DNA of 64,000 nucleotides, from assembly GCA_002786065.1 (NCBI GenBank), contig NHNY01000001.1:496001-560000 (forward strand). Reading direction: 5' to 3'. The notes beneath the pieces were generated by a model. That model ran no database searches. It was not told the origin of the DNA and saw only the letters and a list, made by a program, of their open reading frames with translations. The position numbers were made by a program, and so were the translations under genes. Positions within the stretch are counted from its first letter, which is position 1. The number at the start of each line of letters is the position of its first letter. Source of the DNA: Microcyclospora pomicola (Eukaryota; Ascomycota; Dothideomycetes; Capnodiales). Below are positions 51,424 through 63,490 of this stretch, in pieces.

Positions 51424-51668
51424 TTTAGCTGATATATGAGGTTCTTGTATACACACGTTTTTGCTATCACTCACCAAGTGCCTATGGACATTCCAATGCG
51501 CCCGCCGCATTGAGGAGGCCGATCATACCATCACACGTGCCGTTGACTTCGATGTACACATTACGAAAGCACAAGTTGTATCCGCATATCCAAGCTAAAG
51601 GAAGTCGTTCTACCCCGATCGTGACGCAAAGAAGAAAGTCATCATCATACTATCACCTCCCCGGCCAC

Positions 51669-54600
51669 TCAAATCCTTCCCATCGGCTGACGCGATAGCA
51701 ACTCGTCCACTTCGGCCTGTGCGGCCGTGCCCGTGAAAATGTCACTGCCAGCGAACGTCGACTCCTCCTCCTCCTCCTCCTCTGCATCCAGCCCTTCCTC
51801 ATCCTCTGTGGGACACAATTCCTCGAGGCGCGCACTTTGCCGCTGCAGCTTCACAGGCTGCAAGCCCGATTTCCGTGGCGACTTGTTTACGCTGAGACTC
51901 ATCAGCGGTTGGCGGGGCATCGGGGCGCTCTGGCGAGTGAGCTTCGCATGGCTGCGGACTTTGGCTGTCGAGCGCTTGGTCGATGGGCGTGGTCGCGCAC
52001 GCTTCGGCGTGGGCCCGCTCTGCTCTTGCGAGGAGGAGTGACTCGAGGTGAAGGATTGCTGGGCGTGAGATTGGGGCTGGCGCTGGGGCTGATGACGGAG
52101 GGTTGGGGAGTGGGCGGGCGATGGCGGCTGGTGCTGTTGTGTCACTCTGCGAGTGGATGTAGACGGATGTCTAGACAGCACGGGAGCTTCCTGCTTGGAT
52201 CCTAGGACGTCCGGATCTTGGGCGATGCCCATGGCGGCCATGAGATTGGTCCGCATGAGGTTGGCTTGCGTGATTTGGTCATCCTTCTCTCTGCAACGAC
52301 GGCGTAGGCGCTCGACCTATGATTGTGTTAGCGCGAACTCGCAGTCTCCAGGCAGACAGCATATACCTCTTGCTCCTTCTTTGCACACTCCTCGTCAAGC
52401 CTAGCGGTGGTCTTGATGTGATGGACGTTTGCTTCCTCGAGCTCAGAACTAAGCTCAATGAGCTGTTGCTTTAATTCATCTAGCTGTGCATCGTGGTGTG
52501 CTGTCAGCTGTTCGATGATGGCGTTGTGAGCCGCGTCAGTCTCGTCGCGGGCATGGTCTGCACGACGCTGTATTCGCTGTAGCTCAAGATTGTGTGCTTC
52601 TTCATGCTCGACCGATTGAGCTCGCATCAAGGTCAGGCTGGTCTCTAGCTCGGAACAGCGATCCTTTAGGGTCTTGGCTGAGGCATCCAGTGTCGCGAGC
52701 TGTTCATTCGCATTGTTTAGGCGTTTCTCAAGGTCAACGTTGCTATTTCTGAGCTCCATATTTGTTGTCTTCGAGCAAGATAGCTCATCCTCTAAGCTTT
52801 TGACTTCGCCGAATCTGGCGTCCAAGCTCTTTCGGCTCAGATTTTCACGGCTCTGGGCTTCGTCTAGTTCTTCTTGCATCCTCGCCATGAACGTAGCGTG
52901 CTCCAGCTTCAGAAGCTCAGTATCTGAAAGGCTCTCACGTTTCTGCCGATCAGCCTCGAGGTCCACATTTTTCAATAGACTTTCCAGCTCGCGGGTCCGA
53001 TCACTCAAGGCATCTACCCGTGTCTGAGCGTCGTTCAGATCACGTAGCACTTCCGACTTCTCCTTTTCCAAAACCTCGAGTTGCACGCCAGCGCTGATGT
53101 TGTGTACCTCCAGCCCGGTGTATGCTTTGCTAAGCTCATCATAATCGACTTGCAAGACGTTGCAACGCTTTTGCTCGACCCGCAGGGGTTCTTCGGCAGT
53201 CTCACAGCGAGCCTCCAGATCCGCACAAGCTCGCTGGAATATCTGGACGATTTGTGCATTCTCCGCGTGAGACTTGGCGACGAAGAGCGTTGTTAAGGCC
53301 GCCCTCCAATCCTGGATGGGCTCGCTGGGCTGATAGACTTTCTTCTGGCTGTCTACCCTGGTAGCAAGATGTGATATATTGTAGCTGGCGTGCATGCACG
53401 TCTTCACTGATGTAGTATGTGTAGCATGTAACTTCAGCAACACTGTCACAGCTTTGTGCGGGATCTCGCAGCCTGTACTGGTCGAAGCGATAGCGCTGCT
53501 CAACAAGAACTCGCTGAGAGCATGGACCATGGTGCTACGTGCGTTCTGCCAAACAAAACTACATCCTGGCAGCTCGGCGCTGACACGAGGGATCATGGCG
53601 TACCTCGAGTCCTCCACCCCAGCGATGACTTCGAGTTTTGACGAGATTGGATCACTTATCATGGCCATTGTGACAGTCTCTGCCAGTTTTTGTTGGTCTC
53701 TGGTGGTGAGCCACATTTCATTGAGCAAGCGAGTATAGATCGGACTCAGCTGGACGACTTCAGAGAATGTGCCATAACATAACACGTCCAGCATGGTGCG
53801 AAGAAGTATCGGCGTGGTCGTCAGATCTGCGGCTCTTGCTACAGTCCTGATAACTGTGTCAATTGCAGCGGCCTCACTCAGAAGGGCGAAGGTTTCGGAG
53901 TGTGCCAGCATTTGGTGGGCAGCGTTTGTAATCTGCTTTACAGTACAATCCGGTAAAGGCAGTTGATACAAAAACGCAAAAGCCTGAAGCTGCAGACTTT
54001 TATTTAGGTCTACAGCAACAGCCTTCTGCTCCAGGCGTTGCAACAGACTTTTGTTCTCTAAGCACCATGAGTTCTTCAGGTCGTGGGGAATGGCTCCAAC
54101 GATATCGTTCGAAAGCAGCAGGACATTGATCTGAAATTCCAGTGTTCGACTGTCACTAGGTCTGATAGCATCCATGACACGCAAGACCAGAAGCTGCAAG
54201 GTCTTCGGCTTAGTGAAGAATCTTTGCATAGCATCTGCGTCCCACTTCTGTGGTTCTGCTTGCGTACTTGAAAGTAGATCTTGAGTATCAAAAGAGCTGG
54301 TCGTCAGCTTGAGGTGCTCTTCATCAGCCTCGATCACAATTTTCATGATAGCAAGACAATAGAGCGTTACGCAGTTGTCTTCTTGCTCGGCTTCGGAACG
54401 TACTGTACTGCTTCGAAGAATGCTGAAGAGCTGCTCTTCGAAACGTAACATGCAGGATGGGCTCATAAGGCCTAGTAGCAGCGTGGAAGTGCCTCGTAAC
54501 ACATCCAACAGTGGTCTCACCGTGGCCATGGTCGGCTGAACTGAAGCTCGCTCAACTAGACGTAGGAAGAATGTCTGAGCACGGGCTGGAAGCATGTACC

Positions 54601-55061
54601 CTTCGGGCAAAGGATGCGAGAGCATGGTGACCGCTAGGCAAGCGGACAGCTTATTGAGATTGTCCTTCCGCATTGCTTGCTCGAGGACTCCGTCGAGGAA
54701 ATGTGGTTGAAGCATGAGTACGGCATCACGGAATGGCACGCATGCTGATAGGCGAGCAATGATTTGCTCGATGTATGGCCATTGCTGGATGCCTTCGAGA
54801 AGAATGCAAGCGGCGTGAGCCAGCCGGCAGCGGTTTTCTTGGACCCATCTTTCTATGTCTGCTGTGGTGCATCTCGTCAAAATGATATCGTGGAGTGCCT
54901 AGTATCATGAGCGGTCTGATGAGCATTTCCGACCTGCAGCGGTACCAAATTGATCTTACCTTGAGTTGGGTGGGATATGGACAGTCGAGTACTCGATCAA
55001 ACTCCGTGGCTAGTAGGGTGAAACTAATCGCCATCTTGATGCTCTCGACACTCATGCTCAT
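51669..55061 (-). CDS. Large coiled-coil protein of unknown function
   Basis: Three exons: 55061-54960, 54898-52367 and 52316-51669, with introns of 61 bp (GTAAGA...ACTAG) and 50 bp (GTATAT...CATAG), giving 1,093 residues. Residues 1-530 look all-helical, like an ARM/HEAT-type solenoid (LQLQAFAFLYQLPLP, LLRTMLDVLCYG, WRAALTTLFVAKS). About 545-870 is a long coiled coil rich in Glu, Leu and Lys (TRELESLLKNVDLEADRQKRE, ERLRRRCREKDDQI). The tail is basic and Ser/Pro/Gln-rich (PKRARPRPSTKRSTAKVRS), then has a Glu run and ends LLSRQPMGRI. The shape recalls nuclear, centrosomal or kinetochore scaffolds, but I recognise no family. I chose the start because splicing of exon 1 restores a continuous helical N-terminus. 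Confidence 0.75.
51763..51785. repeat. TCC trinucleotide run encoding a Glu tract
   Basis: A run of about seven TCC units lies inside the last exon of the coiled-coil gene and encodes consecutive Glu on the minus strand. Length variation between strains would keep frame. Confidence 0.6.
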
Positions 55062-55542
55062 CACTCAGTCCGGACCACCACCGACACTACAGGTGTACTT
55101 CTCTATATGCAAGCACTTTCAAATTCGTCATCATCTGGCGCGTGTGAGACGCGATGTAATGCGGCCATCGTGAAGGGCAACAGCCGCTTTGCGGACTCGT
55201 CAGTGTAGCCTCTGGCATCAAAGCTGCGCACTGCAGATACACTTATATTCAGATTGAGTCGAAGTATATATGAAAAACGTCATCATGTTGCATACGATGA
55301 GAATGTCAGGTTGAGACATGCTTGGCCGGAACGACGTTTTGATGGCGGAGCTAGGAAAGACATTCAAAAGTTTCGAGGCTCACACAAGGACTCGAAAACC
55401 CTACACCTTCCACTGCTGCACTGTATCGCTTCTGAAACGAGTACCAAATTTTGATCGAAAGGTTGATATCCGATACGGTCCCTAAATGCGCAGCTTCATC
55501 GAGATTCTTGGGTCATCATAGATTGCCTCCGCAGTTCTCTCC
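55062..55542. other. Divergent intergenic region, coiled-coil gene/DLD1
   Basis: 481 bp shared by two divergent genes, containing TATATA near 55263-55270. No further gene. Confidence 0.45.
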
Positions 55543-57293
55543 ATGAATACCCCACGGTTAGCTGGTCGCATCAGCGGCATCGTTAGAACCAGAGCATTAT
55601 CTTCAACGAAACTCCATGTCCGAAGACACTCATCCACTTCCAAGGTGACTGCATCACACGTTCAGCACTACTTCTGGACTTCTAGCCGCGTGGCATTGTT
55701 GTCAACATTTGTGGCAAGTCTGGCATACTTCGTGGGCGTGAACAATGTCTCCTCTCAGGATCTCGATACGACTCCGGACTCTCCAATCGCATACGCGGTC
55801 AAGACAGAGATGGAGAAGGCCATCTTTGAACTCCGACAAAAACTGGGCGAAAGCGCCATCAGCACAGATGATGAAGACCTGGTCAAACATGGGTACTCAG
55901 AATGGTCAAGCATCAACATCGATGTCCTTCCTGTAGCAGTTGCATATCCGAAGTCAACTGACGAAGTTGTGATGATCGCCAAGGCCTGCCATCAATACAG
56001 AATCCCGATCATTCCTTACTCTGGGGGCTCGTCGCTAGAAGCAAACTTTTCTGCGCCGTTTGGTGGTGTGAGCGTGGACTTCTGCTTCATGGATAAGGTG
56101 ATTGAGATGCGTGCCGATGATATGGATGTCACAGTGCAGCCAGCTGTCGGCTGGATGGCTCTCAACGAGCAAATCAAAGACACGGGTCTCTTCTTCCCAG
56201 TAGACCCTGGCCCGACTGCTATGATTGGAGGCATGGTAGGTACTTCCTGCTCAGGAACCAATGCTGTTCGTTACGGGACCATGAAAGACTGGGTGGTCAA
56301 TCTGACTGTAGTGCTGGCGGACGGGACTGTCATCAAAACGCGGCGCCGCCCTCGCAAAAGTGCTGCAGGATACAATCTGAATGGTCTCTTCGTCGGATCT
56401 GAAGGCACGCTCGGACTAGTGACAGAAATCACGCTCAAACTAGCTGTCATCCCACAGGAAACTTCAGTAGCCATCGTGAACTTCCCGTCAATTCGCGAAG
56501 CGGCAGCAGCAGCACAGTCCGTCGTCCGAGCTGGCATACAGGTTGCGGCGCTTGAGCTTATGGACGATGTTTCTATGGATGTCGTGAACCGCGGAGCATC
56601 CAAGAGGAAATGGAAGACCGACCCAACCTTGTTCATAAAGTTCAGTGGTACGCCTGCTGCGATCAAAGAGCAAGCAGCACTAGTCCAGGCGCTCGCAAAA
56701 CAGCATCAAGGACGCGACTTCGAGTTCGCGCGAAACGCCGAAGAGCAGCATACGTTATGGTCCGCACGAAAAGAAGTGCTGTGGACGATGCTCTCGCTTC
56801 GCAAAGAAGGCGACGAGGTCTGGGGAACAGATGTTGCAGTCCCGCTCTCTCGCTTGGCAGAGATTATAGAGGTCAGCAAGAAGGAAATGGACGAGCTTGG
56901 ACTTCTCGCCAACATCGTTGGCCATGTCGGTGATGGCAATTTCCATGAAAGTATCATGCACAACCGTAAGGATCCCGAGGAGAGGAGGAAGGTCGAAGAA
57001 TGCGTGACCAGGATGGTAGATCGCGCATTGGACATGGAGGGTACCAGTACAGTAAGTCCTTTGGCTCACTCTCAGCATCATCGTTGTTCATCTGTTTGAT
57101 CTTTACTCCTCGCACTAGCGGTGGTGAGGACTTACTCTGACCATACACACAGGGTGAACACGCAGTCGGAATGGGCAAGAAACATTGTCTCGTTAAAGAA
57201 CTAGGCCTGGACACAATTGATGTCATGAAGAAGATCAAACGATCGTTGGACCCACAGGGCATCATGAACCCAGGAAAGATTTTCGATCTCTAG
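55543..57293 (+). CDS. DLD1: D-lactate dehydrogenase (cytochrome), mitochondrial
   Basis: Two exons: 55543-57051 and 57153-57293, with a 101 bp intron (GTAAGT...ACACAG), giving 549 residues. An Arg/Ser-rich import sequence (RLAGRISGIVRTRAL) is followed by one membrane segment around residues 50-68 (VALLSTFVASLAYFVG), which fits inner-membrane anchoring. The FAD-binding-4 domain has PYSGGSSLEANF, DPGPTAMIGGMVGTSCSGTNAVRYG, GLFVGSEGTLGLVTEITL. The C-terminal oxidase domain has WGTDVAVPLSRL, HVGDGNFH and GEHAVGMGKK. It oxidises D-lactate to pyruvate and passes electrons to cytochrome c. All landmark residues are present; the last, conserved GEHAVG motif is created by the splice. Confidence 0.94.
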
Positions 57294-57459
57294 ATTAAGA
57301 CTGACTTTTGGAAAGTACGACCTCGAGTCTCTAATGGGCAAATAGCACGATCTAGTGACGCTGCACTTTTACGTACGGCGTTGACGAAAATACTGCCACT
57401 GAGTATTACAATTGCACTCCACGATCGATGTCCGAACGTGGCCCTGTGCCCGAACCCAA

Positions 57460-58776
57460 CTAGAGTTGCGCGTTGATGAATGCCTGTATCCACCAGAATG
57501 CCGCAACTGCAGAGTAATGCACGTTCAGGCCATGTCCAGCGACCGCAGCCAGATAAGTCCCTGTGTGAGATTGAGATACAGCCGGGTACAAGACCGGGAA
57601 CACTTGTTCCGCAAGATTGGATGGGTACGTGCAGTTCCCGAAGCAGAATGGAAAGTCGTTTGCGCCGTTCACGATTGCTACCGGTTTGGAGTAGTTCGTT
57701 GCTGGTGCGCTGACATCGCCGAGACTGAAAAGCTCGCCAAACGTGACTAGGCCCTTGGTCGCTTCAATGATCGGAAGGATTTTGGGGTCGAAGCCCGGGG
57801 CACGGAGAAAACCTATGTGGTCAGAGATCCCGGAGGAAGAAACCAGATATGTGTTGTCGAGACTGCCGAACCGCGTGGCATTCTGCTGAGCAGCTATTTC
57901 TAGGTTGAGTCCGTTATAGAACGCCGGGATCGCTGTTTGAAGGAGACTGAGTCCTGTCAAGACGACAGCATCTGAGTCGTACATAACGTGTCAGTGGGGC
58001 TGAGACCGAGTGAGTCGAAGGATCGGATGGCTTTACCAAAGTCTTCGGGAAAACCGGCAGTAACGCCTTGAGTGATGAGACTGCCGTACGAATGACCAAC
58101 ACCTACGACCTTGGACGGCTTGAGGTTACCAATCTTACCTGCTCGAAGCTGAGCGACGAGGAAGCGGAGGATTGCAAGTTCGAGTTTCGACTGGACGACG
58201 TTGATGCCGTCGGTCGGCTTGGTGGAGGCTCCGACGCCAAGGCGATCGTAAAAGAACGTCGCATACCTGTTGGCGGCAGCAACGTCAACATAGCTATGAC
58301 CAAGGCCGAAGTCCTATACATATGGTCAGCCCGTCCTTGCGTGGTTACGGTATCAACAGACCCACCCAGTACGACTTATCAAAGCCTACCCCATGGGTTG
58401 CAACCTGCACACCAACCGGAGCCACATTATTGCAAGGAGTGCAGAGGGTGGCACTGATGTTGTAGGTACCGGTGACCTGATGGTATCCCGCTCGAATCTG
58501 CTGCACAAACGACGATCCGGCGGTGATCAGATCGAGGAACGTCTCCGTCACTTGTGTCTGGTTGAGAGGGGCCGGATAGTTGAACAACGTATTGTTCGCC
58601 GTCACACTCACGGGGATGATACCCGTTACACATATGGAATCACCTCCATGCGACACATGGACCGAAGGCGCGATGAAGCCAGCGGTGCTCGGTGGCTTCG
58701 TGGATGTCGCCTGCACGGCAGAGGATTTCGAGGCGACGCCGATGGCCGCTAGCCCTAGGATGGCGGGAGAACGCAT
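57460..58776 (-). CDS. Secreted alpha/beta hydrolase (copy 1)
   Basis: Three exons: 58776-58366, 58313-58037 and 57971-57460, with introns of 52 bp (GTGGGT...TATAG) and 65 bp (GTAAAG...CTCAG), giving 399 residues. The start at 58776 encodes a signal peptide (MRSPAILGLAAIGVAS). The order is typical of fungal extracellular AB-hydrolases: VATHGVGFDKSYWDF across the first splice, YDRLGVG, the nucleophile elbow GVGHSYGS (Ser about 212), PEDFDAVVLTGLS across the second splice, the acid in VNGANDFPFC, and a His in AGHGLNVH. The triad is complete. The substrate (ester or lipid) is unknown. A paralogue begins at 63491 on the other strand. Confidence 0.87.
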
Positions 58777-59473
58777 GCTCTTTCTTACTCGTAACGATCT
58801 TTCTGCTCGACAACGGAAGCTGTACTCTTGCGATGAAGAACAGACGAGTAGTCGCAAAACAATCGGGATGATGATGAAGAACCGGTTGAAGCGGTTTTGA
58901 GCAGAATAACCGCCACGAAGTACAGTATTTAACAACACATATGGATGTTGGCTCACCGCAATAATGTATGTTGTGATTTGGAAGCGCGTTCGTACGCATG
59001 GCAAGGCTTGACGATCTGCAACGCTTTGGTCACATCAACATATCTGTAGCCATGCAGTCGGGATGGACCATATCTGTGAGGCTGTGACGTGTCACAACCT
59101 TGAACCTACAAGATCGGATTTTGCATGAAGCGCCGATACGGCGGTGATTGCTTCCGCTGTGCCGAAAGGGTGTTCTGCGGATCTCCTGGCCTGGCATATA
59201 TGAGTCTGTTCGGGATGAGGCATTCCAGACACGCTTGAAACCACAGGAATATCCTCAAGACGATGTGGCGCACATCACATTATGATACCTGTGACTCTGA
59301 CTAAATCGACAAGAGTTCCTGGCATTGAATTGGGGATCGTTCACTTACTTAAATTCATGTTCTTGGGCAAAGTGTGGCCTTCCATCATCTAAAATCTGCC
59401 AGGTGTACGTTTCATGATGGCCTTTGGGCCGTTATGCTCTCCATTCAATTTCTCGGCTTCTCGGCTTCCCGTC
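58777..59473. other. Intergenic region between hydrolase 1 and aquaporin
   Basis: About 0.7 kb; promoter side of the hydrolase and 3' flank of the aquaporin. Nothing is recognised. Confidence 0.45.
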
Positions 59474-60508
59474 TCAAGCCATCTTGCCCACGTCACCATT
59501 CGGACTGCCGTTGACTGTACCATGTATGTTCGGTGTGTGCGGCTTGTCCGCAGGGGCAGTCGGTGCGGTAGCTTCGGGGTCTGGGTTGACCGTCTCATAT
59601 TCCAAGGCTTTCATAAGCTTGTAAAGCAGTACCGCGAATACCGAGCCGGCGAATGGCCCGACCCAATACACCCATTGTGTGCTCTTGAAGTCGGCGATGG
59701 CGACAGCTGGGGCAAAAGAACGTGCGGGATTCAACGAGCCACCAGTCCAGAAAACTCCTGTTTAGAGATGCGATCAGTTGTGTTTTGCTTCCATCACGTT
59801 TCGTCGTCTGGTTCGGGAAAAATCGTACCTGTGAGCTCTGCAATGAACAAGGAGAGACCAATGCCGACCGGCGCGATGAAGTTACCAGCGTGCTTCTCAG
59901 CAGCCAACATGAAGATGGTAAACACGAGTTGCGCAGTAAGCAGCATCTCGATTAGCACGCCCTGCGCAACTGTCGTTGTTGTAGCAAGCGTGGTGCTAAC
60001 ATTCAAAGCGCCGGTGAAGAGTGCTTGTACCACGTATGCCGCCACGATTGCTCCTAGCATTTGAGCAATGAACAAGAAAATCCCTCGTATCCAGGATATG
60101 GCCCCGATCAGCACCATTCCTAGGGTGACCTATTTGATCACAGCCATAGTCAGTGGTCGAACTACTCCGGCGTTGGTTGGGATTACACGCACTGCCGGGT
60201 TGAACAGCCCTCCACTGATCCGGAAGTACACCCAGGCATTCGCGCTGAGGGAGAATCCGAAGGACAAAGCAATATAAAGTAATTGCGAAGGATTCTTCTG
60301 GACTGTCGTCGTGATGACTGTCGTGCCGGTGTTGGTATTGGAGGATACGTTGGCTGTCTGGACGCCAGAGAAGGCAAAGAAGAGGAAAAAGAAGGTGCCG
60401 GCGAACTCGCCAATGATGGCGACAACATGGCCCCCTCACCTTGACCGGTAGTCTCTTGAGAGCATTGCTCAGGTAGTGCGCGTGGGCCACGGGGGCGTCG
60501 GTATTCAT
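59474..60508 (-). CDS. Aquaporin/aquaglyceroporin, first helix out of frame
   Basis: Exons 60508-60193, 60129-59829 and 59757-59474 with introns of 63 and 71 bp. Both NPA boxes are seen: GGLFNPAVTLGMVL (made by the first splice) and GGSLNPARSFAPAV (made by the second). Six helix regions are visible, so this is a MIP channel for water or small solutes in the plasma membrane. The three exons total 901 bases, one more than a whole number of codons. After LPVKVRG the next stretch, HVVAIIGEFAGTFFFLFFAFSG, is clearly helix 1 but lies one frame away, past five consecutive G at 60431-60435. Alternatively an 82 bp intron at 60358-60439 (GTGAGG...TCCAG) keeps frame and removes helix 1, giving 272 residues. 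Sequence error, a broken gene, or splicing out of helix 1 all remain possible. Confidence 0.8.
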
Positions 60509-63490
60509 ATTGAATCAACGGACGCGAAAGTCGATATTGCTTCAATTGTCCAAAAAGTCACAGACGTGAGATCAACGATAGCAAAAGCGCATATGCGAGC
60601 AGGGATCCAGCTCTACATACATATTCTCAAGGTACATGGATTGCTGGGGTGAGCTCGGCGATCATCATCCATTCTCTTATCCTACCAATCCACCCAGCTG
60701 GAGCGGCTGGCACGGCTGGCGCACACGTGCGGTGGGCATCGGCAACCATCTCATCATTCCCATCATCTGGGGGACAATGATAATAGCCACATACTGTAAG
60801 TGAAGCATCAATGAAATCTTCAATCATGCCTGGCCATAGAAGGGTATTGAAATTGCGGACTGATTGTTCCAAGGCCTCTCTATATTCATACATTACCCAT
60901 GTCGTTGGAGTGGCCAACGCGTGCACAGCGGGCGTGGCAGACACGAGCGTGGATGTGGTGGCGCACGGCAGCAGGTCTGGATGGTTGATAGGTCGACGGA
61001 TATGTCAGATTCTCCAGGATGGGAGAGATGTGATCGCGTTAAGGTTTGGCAATTCTGGGCAGACCTGGTTTCTAGCGCGATGGTGCGCATGAGGATAGGC
61101 CCGGCAGGATCGTGTGACGATGAGCAGACCTCCTCCGTTCAACATCATCAAGACCCTAGTAATTCACTACTAATCCTCAAAATTAAGCTTATCCGTGTAT
61201 CTTCATATTCTATATGGAATCACAACTACACTCTCATCGTCTCAAGTGTATGCCGAACAATTTTCTCTGGAATGCCCAGGACTGGTCATTGGCCAATGCT
61301 CCGCGCATTGGCATAGAACTACATTCTACATCGCCGCGCATAGGGCCCCTTGTCTCCCGCGGACGGAGAGATAAGATCCTCCCGTCCTGGGAGACCATAT
61401 CGACTGATGTGAGCGTGTGGCTCATCGAACAGCAGCAAGTCGGCCCAGTCCTTTGCCTTTCTCCTCGAGCAGTTTGCGAACGGGATCTGACATGCTTGTG
61501 CGATCTGTCCATCAAGGGTTCCGTTGTAAGAAAGATCCATCTGTTCTGTATGCTATTCCAGGGGAGAACACTTCGTCGCCAAAGATATCCTCCTGGGATG
61601 TTTTCATTCTCCCAGGAAATGATCTCGCGCAAGGATCGTGACTGGTGTCTCCCTCGCCTCAGCACCGACTGCGACACGGCTGAATTGAATCTCGGGTCTC
61701 GCGCAGAAGAGATCCTGAACTACCTAGCCTCATTGTGGAAGTGAGTGCGCAGGGGAATCGGCGAGTAGAGTCCATCGCGACGCGGAAAACATCCTTGTTC
61801 ACGTCTGGACAAATGCCGAAATGTGGAGCAAATCACTGGGGCACCCCAAACAAGCTGACGTGCCGCCACCATCGAGGTGTGAATCTCACCCGGTGACTCG
61901 ACACACCTGAGTGCGCGCCATTCCATGCTCTACACAGCAGCATTACAGAGAATCGACAGCAGGGGTTACGCGTCCGTATAAAACGGCAGCCTTCAAGATG
62001 TGGTCGTCGTACAGGATCAAATGCCGTAGTCCATTGCAAGTGGAAAGTGACCATATTTTCCCGCGATAAGGAGATCTAGGTCACCGAGCATGTCGAGCTC
62101 TGGTCAAACAGTGCGTGCAATCTGTAGTCCTTGAACAGCGTTTCAAGATGGTGCAGGAAACATGGTACGCAAGACCATCGTTCTTCTCAGTGCCCTGCGT
62201 TTTCTTCAGCAACTACTGCCGCACGGAGTCTCCTCCGCGCCATGACGAAGTTGTCTTGCCAGATCCATGCTCACAAATGTATGGCGCTGTGTGGTGTTTA
62301 CTAAGGCTTGCTGCAAGGCAAATAACAGCTTCGCAACTTGCACCAAGGACTCTTCTGCTGCTCAGAGTGAGCCATTGTATGTGCGTGAGCTGCAACCACG
62401 ACAAGACAGTCGAATAGGCTGCCTCAGCCTGTACATCGGCGCCATGCGCCGCCTCCACGATGTCTTGGCTGACCTCGGCACATCCCCCGCGGTGCATGTA
62501 CCTGAGAGAGTTGTACCTCACTGTCGTAGGAACCTAAGCTTTCGATGTCAATCCTGTATGGCTCGAACCAGCCAGACTCGCAGGGTGACGATGGGGAGGG
62601 GGTCGTGATGTGATTGGCTCTGCGACAAAGGATCAGCGATTAACGACACCTCTTGGGTGAACATTGCATAACACACGATGTGACCATATCGATGGAGTCT
62701 CACCACCACGACGAGTCTCGCCGATCACTAACACGGTGCTGGTAGAGTAGATCATGCTGTGGCTGCGCTGATCACAGTAGTGGTCCCAAAGGATATGGAT
62801 TTCCGGCGTTTCACCACCGTGTCTACATATTGCTTTTATCGATCACAGATCTTTGCATCTGCACGATCTCATCGAGGCAGATCCTAGGACGACAGCACAC
62901 TGGACTTCTTACCATCTCTAGCTGGGTCACCATGTTGACAACAACACCAAAGGCGCATTCGGTACTTCGAGATGGTACTATGTTGAGTCTCAACGGCCAT
63001 GATGCTTGCAGTCAGTAGACTGCATCCTCCACTACTTTTGATGGCTTGCAGCTCTATATGATCTGCATCTACCGCATGGTATCGCGCTGCTCGTAGCAGA
63101 TACATGTAGCTGCACAATCCAGGATCGACATGCCGTTCGATGGCCTATCGGGGGACAGGTTCGACATCTGCCGTCTGGTAGTATCAGGCCTGATGCATGC
63201 AGCTCGAATAAGTCATGTCGCAGAGATACCTGCACTGCATTTGAGTTCTATGGACCAGCAACTCAAGCGCCACTGGCATCACTCTCTACATTAATCGCCG
63301 ATGATCTTGCACCAACGGTACAATACCCCGTGGCTGTTACTATGATGGTAAAGGACGTGTGAGTGACGTTGACCACCGCTCCACTCTACGGTAGCACGAC
63401 CGACTATATGAACGAGGAAGTGCCTGTCAGATCCCCCACTATCTTCAACATCGGTACAGGCTCTCATACTTCCGAATCCCATAGTCTTCC
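60509..63490. other. Gene-poor stretch
   Basis: 3 kb with no supported gene, the longest such gap in the window. A 176-codon frame at 61214-61744 (+) and overlapping frames on the minus strand lack motifs and consistent composition. I see no terminal inverted repeats, long direct repeats, tRNA, or AT-rich RIP-like block. Confidence 0.5.
61214..61744 (+). CDS. Doubtful open frame, 176 codons
   Basis: ATG-to-stop frame in the gene-poor stretch. It is rich in Cys, Trp, Ser and Arg without signal peptide, helix pattern or known motif. The opposite strand is also open over most of its length, which argues for a chance low-stop region. I list it only for completeness. Confidence 0.12.
   Translation: MESQLHSHRLKCMPNNFLWNAQDWSLANAPRIGIELHSTSPRIGPLVSRGRRDKILPSWETISTDVSVWLIEQQQVGPVLCLSPRAVCERDLTCLCDLSIKGSVVRKIHLFCMLFQGRTLRRQRYPPGMFSFSQEMISRKDRDWCLPRLSTDCDTAELNLGSRAEEILNYLASLWK

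Noticed and set aside
61319-61540. Minus-strand frame with LLLFDEPHAHIS, resembling an ABC-transporter Walker B (LLLLDEP)
   Set aside because: No Walker A, signature motif or other ABC sequence is found nearby in any frame, and the plus strand is open over the same bases. A short match like this can arise by chance.
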